Source: Aquarana catesbeiana (Eukaryota; Chordata; Amphibia; Anura; Ranidae). From it: a stretch of 64,000 nucleotides of DNA. Under the pieces are notes generated by a model. The model saw nothing but the letters and a program-made list of their open reading frames with translations, searched no databases and was not told where the DNA came from. How positions within the stretch are numbered: the first letter of the stretch is position 1; each line of letters opens with the position of its first letter. The position numbers and the translations under genes were made by a program. Below are positions 55,011 through 64,000 of the stretch, piece after piece. Location of the stretch: the NCBI RefSeq assembly GCF_042186555.1, contig NC_133332.1:211887102-211951101 (forward strand), written 5' to 3'.

Positions 55011-56316
55011 AAAAGGCGAACCGACATAGTTACATTGTTTCACCCTGCCACCGTACAACTGCAGCAGCTGCTCGGGAAGGGGTTAAGATAAAAGCGGTCT
55101 CCACGGCGGATTCGCCTCTCTGCCGCGCTCTGGTCGTCTCCGCCGCTTGCCGGACCAGCGGAGACGATCGCGTCTTCTCCCGTGGATGCCTGGGTGCCGA
55201 CTGAGGGGAAGGTGGCCCCCCGTTCGGCTCCATAGCATGGGAGAGTGGAAGCTACGTCAAATGTCACTTCTGCCCATAGCTCTTAAAAGGAGAATTATTT
55301 ATTTATTTATTTTTTTCAAGTGACTTTTTTTTTTTATTGCATTTTAGTGTAAATATGAGATCTTAGGTCTTTTTGACCCCAGATCTCATATTTAAGAGGT
55401 CCTGTCATGCTTTTTTCCTATTACAAGGGATGCTTACAAACCACACATGTGAGGTATTGCTGCGATCGTTAGAGCAAGAGCAATAATTCTAGCCCTAGAC
55501 CTCCTCTGTAACTCAAAACTGGTAACCTGTAGAAATTTTTAAACATGCCTATGGAGATCTTTAAGGGTAAAAGTTTAATAGTAAAATGTGTATGAAGCGC
55601 TTCACTAAGTGATAAGATGAATAAATAAATAATTAAAGATTCAAATAATATAACCCACATCAGCAGTTCATAAAATAAATCCAACTACTGTGCAAACAAG
55701 TGCAATTGCACTTGTTTGCACAGTAGTTGGATTTATTTTATGAACTGCTGATGTGGGTTATATTATTTGAATCTTTAATTATTTATTTATTCATCTTATC
55801 ACTTAGTGAAGCGCTTCATACACATTTTACTATTTATCTTTTTAGTGATTCTGAACACTTTTTTTGATAGCAGCCTCACTATATTGATCCATTTATTTAT
55901 ATATTTTATTATTTTGATATTTGGAGCGTTATCTTTTTATCACAGCGCTTTGTGTTTTTTATATACACAAAGGGTAAAAGTTTGTCGCCATTCCACGAAC
56001 GGACGCAATTTTGAAGCGTGACATGTTGGGTATCAATTTACTCAGCATAACATCATCTTTCACAATATAAAAACAACTGGGCTAACTTTACTGTTATCTT
56101 ATTTTTTAATTTAAAAAAGTCCTCTTGTGAGACCGCTGTGCAAATACGGTTTGACAGAAAGTATTGCAACGACCACCATTTTATTCTCTAGGGTATTAGA
56201 AAATTATATATTATATATAAAATGTTTGGGGGTTCTAAGTAATTTTCTAGCACAAAAAATGATTTTAACTTGTAAACAACAAGTGTAAAAAAGAGGCTTG
56301 GGGCTGAAGTGGTTAA
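55010..56316. mobile_element. TTAA-type MITE with nested palindromic insert
   Basis: The right end GGGGCTGAAGTGGTTAA has TTAA at 56313-56316. The family core is visible (CAGATCTCATATTTAAGAGG at about 55379, GAGCAAGAGCAATAATTCTA, GCGTGACATGTTGGGTATC). The left boundary is unclear: Tc1 sequence stops at about 55008 without a TTAA, so a deletion probably accompanied or followed insertion. A 395-bp insert lies at 55577-55971. Confidence 0.7.
55577..55971. mobile_element. Insert with perfect 258-bp palindrome and 12-bp target duplication
   Basis: The direct repeat GGGTAAAAGTTT lies at 55565-55576 and 55972-55983. The first 129 bp (55577-55705) are the exact reverse complement of 55706-55834, with no spacer (centre CAATTG at 55703-55708). 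The remaining 137 bp are AT-rich and end TATATACACAAA. A 5' inverted segment plus a variable-length duplication suggests a non-LTR retrotransposon 3' end inserted with twin priming. Confidence 0.85.
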
Positions 56317-56600
56317 TAGCCATTCAAACCCCTTTGTGTCAACTTGTGTGCATGTTATCAAGCCAAAATCACCAGGGTATGTAAACTTTTGACCAGGGTC
56401 ATTTGGGTAGTTTCTGTTGTGATTTAAAAAGAGTAGAAAAAGGTGATTGATAATAAATGGCTTCAGCCAAACACTAACCATGAGTGAAAGAAATGTTTTT
56501 GTTATTCATATTCTCTGAAAAATGGCCAAGAAATCAATTTCTGGCCAAGGCATGTAAACTTGTGAGCACAACTGTACATGCCTCAGTCCACGTTCCAATC

Positions 56601-56787
56601 TTAAAGTGGAGTTCCACCCAAAAATGGAACTTCCACTTGGAATCCTACCCCCCTCTGGTGTCACATTTGGCACCTTTCAGGGGGGAGGAGGGAGCAGATA
56701 CCTGTCTAATACAGGTATTTGCTCCCACTTCCTGGCATAGATCACCATAGAAATGTTTGGGTTTTTTTCGGCGGACCTCCGCTTTAT
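56601..56787. mobile_element. TTAA-type MITE (AAAGCGGAGTTCC family), copy 3
   Basis: The left TTAA is at 56601-56604 with AAAGTGGAGTTCCACCC. The right end GGCGGACCTCCGCTTT is followed by ATC, so the second target copy is altered. It is a shorter internal deletion form (187 bp) of copies 1 and 2. Confidence 0.8.
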
Positions 56788-56984
56788 CTTCCAGGGTGTG
56801 CATTTTACAGCGCTCTAAACCTGCCCCATAGATGCTGCTTGCAGGACTTTTTCTAACATCCTGCAAGCGCACTGCCCGAGTGTGAAAGCACTCATGCAAA
56901 TGAATGGGAGGCAGTTGGCAGTTTTCAGGCGCTATTTCTAGCACTAGAACGCCTGAAAACTGCCTTACTGTGAAAGGGGTCTTA
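56788..56984. mobile_element. MITE fragment (AGACCCCTTTCACAC family), right end
   Basis: It ends CTGTGAAAGGGGTCTTA, the inverse of the left end at 43132. The interior has repeated GCCTGAAAACTGCC-like motifs. The left terminus is missing or displaced by the neighbouring element. Confidence 0.55.
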
Positions 56985-58348
56985 GTGCTGTGAACAGAAT
57001 GCGGTTAGCTGTATATAAGGACTTGTTCTCTGGGTGTTGTTAGACTACAGAACCCAGCATATATGGATTGGAAGTCCCACAACAGCTGGAAAAAGTCACA
57101 GATTGTTAAAGACTGATTTGAGGGAATTATCAAATTTTTACACTGAGTTTGCTGCTGTATTTCACACTGTTTCTGCTCTCACAATCATTCGAGTGGCCCA
57201 TCAGCACAGCTGAATCACCTTTGTTGAAGCATTCTAGTAGTGCTCTGCCCTAGAACCAATTCATTCAGTTTAGGGCATGACTGGGAATTAGCTACAGTGG
57301 GTGGGGAAACTGTCAGCTGCCTGCCCATTGTGCCAAACATCATTATCTTGAAGTTTAAAGAAAGGGCGTTTTGATGCTTCATCCATCCTATTACAATTGG
57401 TCTGTAGAATCCAATTATTGGTACATTACTTATCAAAGAGTGACTTACATTGCACTTTCACTTTAATGATCCTCACAACACAGTGTAACACAATTGGCAT
57501 CCATAACGCGATGCAGCGAAGGCAGGCAGCCTGAAAACTGGATGCTGGACTCTATAAAAGGCGAGATAAATGCCACATACTTGAATGTATTAAGACTATT
57601 TATTTTCAGATGTGCATTTGCTTTGCTGTCTTTTCAGAATTAGTTTATAACAAAAAAAAAAAAAAAACAAAAAAAAAAAAAGGTACTTGACATTTTTCCT
57701 GACAACTAAAAAAAAAAAGTCTGCCAAATATATAAAAAAATGTTTTATTGTGCTTAATAAAAAATATTTTGTGGTCTTGCCATGTACTTGTTTTTATTAC
57801 ACTTTCAGGGTCATAAAAGAAGAGAAAAGCAATTATGACTACAGAGCACGTGACTTATCCCCCTTTAGCCTACATGACAGCACAGGTGCTTGCTGATTGG
57901 CTATTCTGGCAGCCAGTACTGTCTTAGATGGAATGCTAAATGAAGCAGCAAGTAGGAAGGATGTGTAACTGTTGAATCAGACTTTGAACCTCTTGCTTTG
58001 CATGGGAACCATCCATTCCCCATGACTATGAATTGTCTATATAGGACAGATAATGAGGAACTGACACCACTGCTCACTTTGTAAAAACTTGCCAGCCTGA
58101 GTAGCTGGGAAGAAAATTAGAACAGAACTGTCTTTCTTGATTTGCCGATTTGACTGCAAGTCATGCACAGTGCAGCTCACAACAGCCTCAGAAGAAAAGC
58201 AGTGCAAGCAAGGAAATCTTTAGAGTGTTTTTTTTGGTTAAGGTTTGCACACATCTAAATTCAAGAAAATATAAAAACAATCATATGAGGCAATTAATAA
58301 GCCAAATAATACTCCTCCTGCCCATACATTGCTGACCCATTTGTACAA
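56985..58348. other. No recognisable gene in 1.4 kb
   Basis: Unassigned sequence. An A-rich tract covers 57651-57681. TGCTTAATAAAAAATATTTT followed by GTGGTCTTG (about 57751-57780) looks like a polyadenylation site on the + strand, but no associated exon is seen. Confidence 0.4.
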
Positions 58349-58571
58349 TTAAAGGATAAGTTCACTTTTTGGAACATGCTACATGTTCCACCTGAATTTA
58401 GCATGGAACATGTAACATGCTGCAGGGCTTGTCTGGCAATGCACCCCTGATCTACTATTTATGGGTGCAATGCTTTCCAAGCATCTTAGGGGGAAAAAAA
58501 ATGCACAATTTTTTTCCTGCAAAAATGTGGGCATTTATTATTTTTTCCAAAAAAGTGAACATATCCTTTAA
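58349..58571. mobile_element. TTAA-flanked MITE, 223 bp
   Basis: TTAA at 58349-58352 and 58568-58571 with inverted ends AAAGGATAAGTTCACTTTTT and AAAAAAGTGAACATATCCTTT. No coding capacity. Confidence 0.85.
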
Positions 58572-58742
58572 TGGTACTTCTGTAAGGGCAAAGGGAATGA
58601 CTACAGTACACTACACCTGCCTCCTCACTCTATAAACCCTACTGTGTGACAACCCAAGCTGCTTTATCTGTATTCAATGCCTAATTAATGGCCATAAATA
58701 CACATTTGTAAAAATATACACCCTAACGCCCATCAGATCTCA

Positions 58743-59084
58743 TTTAAAGTAATTGTAAAGTCTCTTTTTTTATTCTAAATAACAAACATGTTATATTTAC
58801 ATGCTATGGGAGCACCCGAGCCGAGCTGCAGCTCCGTGTCTCAATTCAGACACATTCAGCCCTGCCCCTCTTTCACCTGATTGGCTGATTTTGACAGCCG
58901 CGGGAGCCAATGGTGCCGCTGCTGTGTCTTAGCAAATCAGGAGGGAAAGTCCTGGACGGCCGAGGGATTAATGAACAGAGAGGGACCTCAGATAAGTATT
59001 AAGCGGTGTTGGGGCGACACACAGAAGGCTTTTTATCTTAATGCATTAAGATAAAAAGCCTTCTGCCTTTAAACTCTTTAATGG
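58743..59084. mobile_element. MITE with terminal hairpin
   Basis: The left end TTTAAAGTAATTGTAAAGTC is an imperfect inverse of GCCTTTAAACTCTTTAATGG on the right. A perfect 42-bp palindrome lies near the right end (59023-59064, arms AGAAGGCTTTTTATCTTAATG). A related truncated copy is at 36741-37051. Confidence 0.65.
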
Positions 59085-59619
59085 TTCAGGTAAGGGTTCC
59101 TCAAACCAAGAGGCCATTTTAATATCAGTCCATATCGAGCACTGGACACCTCCAAAAGTAAATCTGCTTTCTCTTTCTCTGTCCTCAAACATTTTCATAA
59201 GTCGCAGCAACGTCTCCATTTAGTTGACTACTGGAGAGTGATGCATGTTCAAACAAAGGATTATAATCACTACTCCAAAACCCACAACATGTATTCCCAA
59301 ATTGACTTAATATAAGTGGATTCATTTTACTTAGACTCGGTCGTTCATAACTCTGTTATAGGAGATGTATAGGATTTGAAAAAAAAAATAAACCTTCATA
59401 CTGTAAATCTCACAATGCTGCAGCATTATTGCCAAAATGCAAATTTCCCATACCAGCTCTAAGACACTCAGTTCTTGGTCTGGTTCAAGCAGATAGCCGT
59501 GACTGTCAAAGCACTTGTGTAGACTGGTCATTTAGGACAGTAGTGAGTATCTAGGACTGGAGGTCAACTTTTTGAAGTGGAGAAGGGAAATCTATTCTCA
59601 ACCTACAGCCACGATGTGA
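59085..59619. other. No recognisable feature
   Basis: AT-rich unassigned sequence. Confidence 0.35.
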
Positions 59620-60800
59620 ATTAACAACACCATCTCTGATCACTTTGATTTAGATAACTGTACCCAACAGGGATGCCCATGATTTCCTATCATCTTCATA
59701 CTCACTCTTTAAAGTCTCCTATGCCAGCCATTAAAGGCATCTCACTCCCCAGTACTGAACACAAGGTAGCAGGCTAAGCAGACGATGTGCTGTTTTTTTC
59801 TTACGCACCCTATCACTACGCTCCCTAACCTTTGATAGGTGAGTTCAGAACAGAAAGTGCTCTGTCCAATTTTAAAAGAAATCTTTCTAAATCCAATTTC
59901 CAAAAATTTTCGAGATGTTCATATTACTATAAAGTTCCACTGGCCCAGGTGTCCTGTTTTCGTGTACAACCAGAGAAAGTAAGACGTATAAAAAGAAAGA
60001 TTAGAGAAGAAAGGGGTAGAGGAGGCAAGGGAGGCTAAAAGATACTGGACATCTTTTCATTTATCATTAAGGCGGTCATTCCATCTTTGACTACCTGGAA
60101 GGAAACCGATGTGTTTATTCCAGACCTGAACAATCGTCAGTTTAGCGATATGAACAAGTAAGATGCTAATATCTGTTGGTAAGTGAAAAGACCAGGGACA
60201 GGGCAATGTAATTGGGCAAATTTAGCATCATAACGAAACGTCCCACATTCCGCTTGAATGCTTTCATCATATACCGCTTCCTCCCAGTCCGAATATAGAT
60301 ATTAGATATTACAACCACTAACAACCACAATCAAAACAATACTCGTTTAGTTGTTGAACATGGACTGTTTTTTGGTACACAGATAATACTTGGGACAATT
60401 CCCCCCCCCCCCCCCCCCCCCTTTGCATTCTAGGCGGGGTAGACTGTCCAATCAGCAGGGAGAGCTGTTGGAGGAATTCGCCCTCACCAATCTCACAGCT
60501 CATCTAGATACACATCCCATAATATCCAAGGCAGACACAATAGAGCATTGGAATACAGCCACACCCCAAATGACCCAGCAAAGAGTACACAATAAAATGA
60601 GACAATAAACTATTGGGTGAAAGACATGGGCTTTCCAGATCTCATTAATCAGCATTCCTTTCACATACATCTGTCTACGGAGTCCCAAGCTGGCAGAGAC
60701 CATCATGGCCTCCTTAATAATGTCCTTGTGCATTACATAACAGAATATCTTCCTAAATGCTTGTAGCTCCCTCAAATGTCAGGGCCCATAGTTGGTAGGC
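59620..60800 (+). pseudogene. Strongly decayed LINE reverse-transcriptase fragment
   Basis: With frameshifts allowed, the + strand resembles L1/Tx1 RT: NCTQQGCP (about 59655-59680, the usual TRQGCPLSP motif), then FILTL and ADDVLFF-like sequence (GCAGACGATGTGCTGTTTTT at about 59778). Downstream text resembles the thumb and connection region. A 20-bp C run lies at about 60402-60421. No frame longer than about 70 codons survives. Confidence 0.45.
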
Positions 60801-61089
60801 AAAAGCATTCAGTCCCCTCCAAAAGCCTCTGTCCGGGTGAGTCTATCACAAGCATCTTTATGAATTGTCATATGAAATGAAAAAAGATGAATTAAAATAT
60901 AAGACGAGCCAAAGACCCTGGACCAAAATACAGTCCACAATGGACAAGACCACCAAATCTGTAAAACATCCTCCTGTTGGCCACGATTCTAAAGCATCTA
61001 TCTCTGCATCCAGGATTTGCATTGACTATATGGGCAGGAACCCAATACCACCTCAAGTACTTTATCGGCTGATTCAGGGGTTGCAGTAT
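60801..61089. other. No recognisable feature
   Basis: May continue the decayed LINE; nothing is readable with confidence. Confidence 0.3.
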
Positions 61090-64000
61090 TTAACCAATTT
61101 CTGACCAGCCGCCGCAGTTTTACTACGGCAGAATAGCACGGGTGGGCAAATCGCTGTTATGTTACGTCACGCGCGCGCCCCCTCGGCGACCGCGACAATC
61201 GGATTCGTTGTAGAACTGATCAGTCTCCAGGCCCAGGCCAATGATTTATGGCCTGGACTTGCTGATTGGTTCTGACAAATAAAATCCTCCCCATGTCATC
61301 TCTCCTCATGTAATCCTTTTCGTTCCACAGAGAGAGATAACATCTAACTGTGAGTTTCACCAACACTACACTAACATCACTACACATAAGCACAAATTTC
61401 ACCCCCCCCGATTGCCTCCCCCAGTTAACCCCTTCACTCCCTGTCACTGTGTCACCCAGTGCAGTGTTCTTCTTTTTTTTTTTTTGATCACTGTACTGGT
61501 GTCATTAGTGACACTAATCAGTGTTAGGGTATTTAGTGTAGGCCCAGATAGGTCTAAGGACCCCCCCTAACCCACCCTAATAAAGGTTTAACCCCTTGAT
61601 CACCCCATCACCAGTGATCACTGTATTCGTATCCTGGGTGACGCTGGTTAGCTAGATATTTTTTTAAAGCATCAGGGCACCCGCCGTATATTACCCAGTA
61701 AAGGTTTAACCCCCTGATCACCCGGCGGGTGACATCAGTTAGGTTTTAGCGTCAGTCAAGGTCTGTGTCACCCCAGGCAGCGTCAGATTAGTGCCAGTAG
61801 CGCTAACACCCACGCACGCACCATAGACCTCCCTTAGTAGTATAGTGTCTGAACGGATCAATATCTGATCAGAACTATATTAGCGTCCCCAGCAGTTTAG
61901 GGTTCCCAAAAATGCAGCATTAGCGGGATCAGCCCAGATACCTGCTAGCACCTGCGTTTAGCCCCTCCGCCCAGCCTAGCGCAGCCCTCCCAAGTGCAGT
62001 AGCAATCGATCACTGTAACTTACAAAAACACAACACACATAACTGCAGCATTCGCAGAGTCAGGCCTGATCCCTGCGAACGCTAACAGTTTTTTTGGTAG
62101 AGTTTGAATCAGTCGCTGACAGTCAGGTGCTTTTTTTCCTGTGAGTCTCACTACTGTATCAGTAAATTTAGAGACCAAAATGTCAAATCGAAGGTACAGT
62201 AGTGAAGAGGCCTACACGTTTCTGAGCATGACAGATAGTGAGGAGGAAGTCACTCATTTGTCAGATTCAGGCTCAGAATACGAACAAGTAGACAGCAGCG
62301 GCACCCTGACAGATAGCTCTGACGACAGAGTTGTGGTCCCTGCCAAGGTCAGGCGTACCCGACCCGTTGTTCTGCTGTCGTTCAGGTGCACGAACCGCAG
62401 AGCTCTCGTATAGAGCAGAGAGCCAGTACTAGTGCCGCTCATCCTTCTGGTGAACTGGCAAGCACCAGCGGCCTAGTACATCCTGGTCGTACATCCAGCA
62501 CTGCAGTATCACATGGTGAGTCCCATAAGTGCAGTTCAAGCTGGTGAGGTGGCTAGCACAAGTAGAGTCCCGCAGCCACCAAGAAGAAAAGGACAGGCCC
62601 ATTGAGCCCATAGTGCCCTTCCTGCTGCATTTGCCAATCCTAATTGGGAGCCCACCACTTTTGCAGCACCTGCACTTCCCCCATTCACTGGCCAACCCGG
62701 AATTCAGAAGTAAACAGTTGATTTTACGTAACTTGATTTTTATTCGCCGTTTTTCATGGAAGATCTCTATAGATCTATTGTGGACCAAAGCAATTTTGGT
62801 CAATTCAATCGCCACTAATCTCCAGCTGACCCTTGCCAGAGATTGAAAACCTATTACGGTTTCCGAATTTAAGACCTTCCTGGGCCTATCCCTCCTCATG
62901 GGAATAACTAAAAAGAGTGAGTTGCAGTCATATTGGTCCACTGACCCAATTCACCATATGCCCGTGTTCTCTGCCTTCATGACCAGGACACGATATGAGC
63001 AGATCTTGCGGTTCATGCACTTCAATGATAATGAACTCTATCGTCCTCGGGGTGACCATGGATTTGATTGGCTCTACAAAATTCAGCCCCTCGTAAACCA
63101 CTTCAACCAACAGTTTGCAGCCTTGTTTACTCCCCATCAAGTTGTCTGCGTTGATGAATCCCTGATTAAGTTTTCTGACCCCTTGTCATTCAAACAGTAT
63201 CTTCCCAGCAAGCGTGCCAGATATGGAGTCAAGATGTATAAGCTCTGTGACAGGGCCACAGGCTATACATATAGTTTCATGGTTTACGAGGGAAGAGATA
63301 GTTACGTAGAGCCGGAGAACTGCCCAGACTACATAGGGAGCCCTGGTAAGATTGCGTGGGACTTGGTGTCACCCTTATTCGGAAAGGGGTACCACTTATA
63401 TGTGGACAATTATTACACGAGCGTGCCACTTTTTAGTCTCTTGTTTGATCATGGAATTGGCACATGTGGCACCGTGCGAACTAATCACCAGAGCTTACCC
63501 CAGCGGCTTGTAGATTCCTGTCTTGGCTGGGGGAGAGAGCCTGCTTGAAGTGTAATAATTTGCTCGCTGTGAAGAGGGTCCAAATTCCTATGGCAACTGG
63601 TGTTGTGGGGAAACCCCTCTGTGTCCACGAATATAACCTTAATATGGGAGGGGTGGACCTCAACGACCAGTTGTTGGCGCCATACCTAATTGCCTGTAAG
63701 GCCAGATGCTGGTACAAAAAAGTATACTCATTTCAGTTGGCTCTGCTGAATGCTTATGTGCTATGCAAAGCTTCAGGAAAAACTTGATCCTTGCTTAAAT
63801 TCCAGAAAGAGATCATCACAGCCCTTCTGTTTCCAGACGATGCTGTGGCCCAACTTCCCAGTGCAAATGCAGTGAGGCGGCTGCATGAGAGGCATTTTTC
63901 GCATGTCCTCTCTGGTACCCCTACCTAAAGAAACCCCCAAAGAAGATGTCGTGTCTAAAGAGAGCGCTGATATAGGCATGACACCCGCTTTTATTGTCCC
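61090..64000 (+). mobile_element. piggyBac-like element with readable transposase, cut by the window end
   Basis: It starts at TTAA 61090-61093 with CCAATTTCTGACCAGCCGCC. The leader (61380-62110) is homologous to the element at 48334 and includes one copy of the about 352-bp unit. The transposase follows from 62180. The right terminus lies beyond base 64000. Confidence 0.85.
62180..63990 (+). pseudogene. piggyBac-like transposase with DDD motifs, frameshifted
   Basis: The start ATG at 62180 opens MSNRRYSSEEAYTFLSMTDS with an acidic N-terminus. A Pro/Ser-rich linker follows (about 62530-62700) in another frame. The longest intact piece is 62898-63548: the first Asp in CVDES (codon 63153-63155) and the second in YVDNYYTS (63405-63407), 84 residues apart. 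The third Asp lies in MGGVDLND (63656-63658) in a shifted frame after a short internal deletion at about 63545-63590. A C-terminal region (RRLHERHFSHVLSGTP, about 63878-63925) leads into a finger whose first cysteines are damaged. At least three frameshifts make it non-functional. Confidence 0.85.

Larger units (their letters stand above)
46996..56574 (-). mobile_element. Tc1/mariner transposon bloated by three insertions
   Basis: TA at 46994-46995 and 56575-56576 flanks inverted ends that begin CAGTCGTGCGCATAAGTTTA and, read from the right end, CAGTTGTGCTCACAAGTTTA. A second internal repeat copy (AAAAGTTTACATACCCC at about 48290 and its inverse at about 56380) gives the double-repeat termini of the Tc1 family. 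Removing the elements at 47118-48227, 48334-54176 and about 55010-56316 leaves about 1.3 kb. The transposase is on the minus strand and dead. Confidence 0.9.

Noticed and set aside
57741..57790. 3' end of an unseen + strand gene
   Set aside because: There is a good hexamer and GU-rich sequence, but no exon, splice site or conserved coding sequence nearby; kept only as a note.
60402..60421. Poly-C run as a structured or regulatory element
   Set aside because: A homopolymer run within decayed LINE sequence; length may be a sequencing error and nothing supports function.

Overview
The window is vertebrate genomic DNA, most likely from a frog. The only host gene I recognise is the 3' end of GPSM1 (AGS3, a G-protein signalling modulator) on the + strand. 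Two coding exons with good splice sites (18475-18683 and 39946-40134) encode the last three GoLoco motifs and the stop codon, separated by a 21.3-kb intron. The frog assignment is inferred from the transposon mix (DIRS tyrosine-recombinase retroelements, piggyBac-like elements and many TTAA-flanked MITEs, Tc1, hAT MITEs, a Tx1/L1-type LINE) plus the animal GPSM1 sequence. It is not proven by a species marker. No bacterial-style operons, CRISPR arrays or functional RNA genes were seen.

Layout. 1-390: end of a TTAA-type MITE. 402-12005: a four-layer nest in which a hAT-like MITE was split by a LINE (905-11975), and the LINE by a 5.3-kb piggyBac-like element (3190-8531) and a smaller TTAA element (about 10949-11841). 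12006-18474: MITEs, a DIRS recombinase fragment, and a TTAA element carrying a perfect 296-bp inverted repeat around a microsatellite. 18475-18683: penultimate GPSM1 exon. 18684-39945: the intron, with two large DIRS elements (about 22.6-28.2 kb and 31.8-36.3 kb, both antisense to GPSM1), DIRS fragments, TTAA MITEs and a hAT MITE. 39946-40134: last GPSM1 exon, then 3' UTR. 41-47 kb: mostly unassigned, with hAT and TTA-flanked MITEs. 46996-56574: one dead Tc1 transposon bloated from about 1.6 kb to 9.6 kb by three TTAA/TTAT-type insertions, one of them a 5.8-kb piggyBac derivative. 56.6-61.1 kb: MITEs and a decayed LINE piece. 61094-64000: a piggyBac-like element with readable DDD catalytic motifs, cut by the window end.

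How it fits together: apart from GPSM1 the window is a graveyard of mobile DNA. Target-site duplications let the order of insertion be read directly. The piggyBac-like elements (3190-8531, 48338-54172, 61094-64000) share ends and internal modules with the about 1-kb TTAA MITEs, so the MITEs look like their deletion derivatives. Those MITEs share two stem-loops whose stems show compensatory base changes between copies. I saw no undescribed cellular system. The strongest unusual signals are these conserved stem-loops, the nested insertions with restorable reading frames, a noncanonical TTAT target site with its empty site visible, repeat arrays inside piggyBac leaders, and two perfect palindromes.
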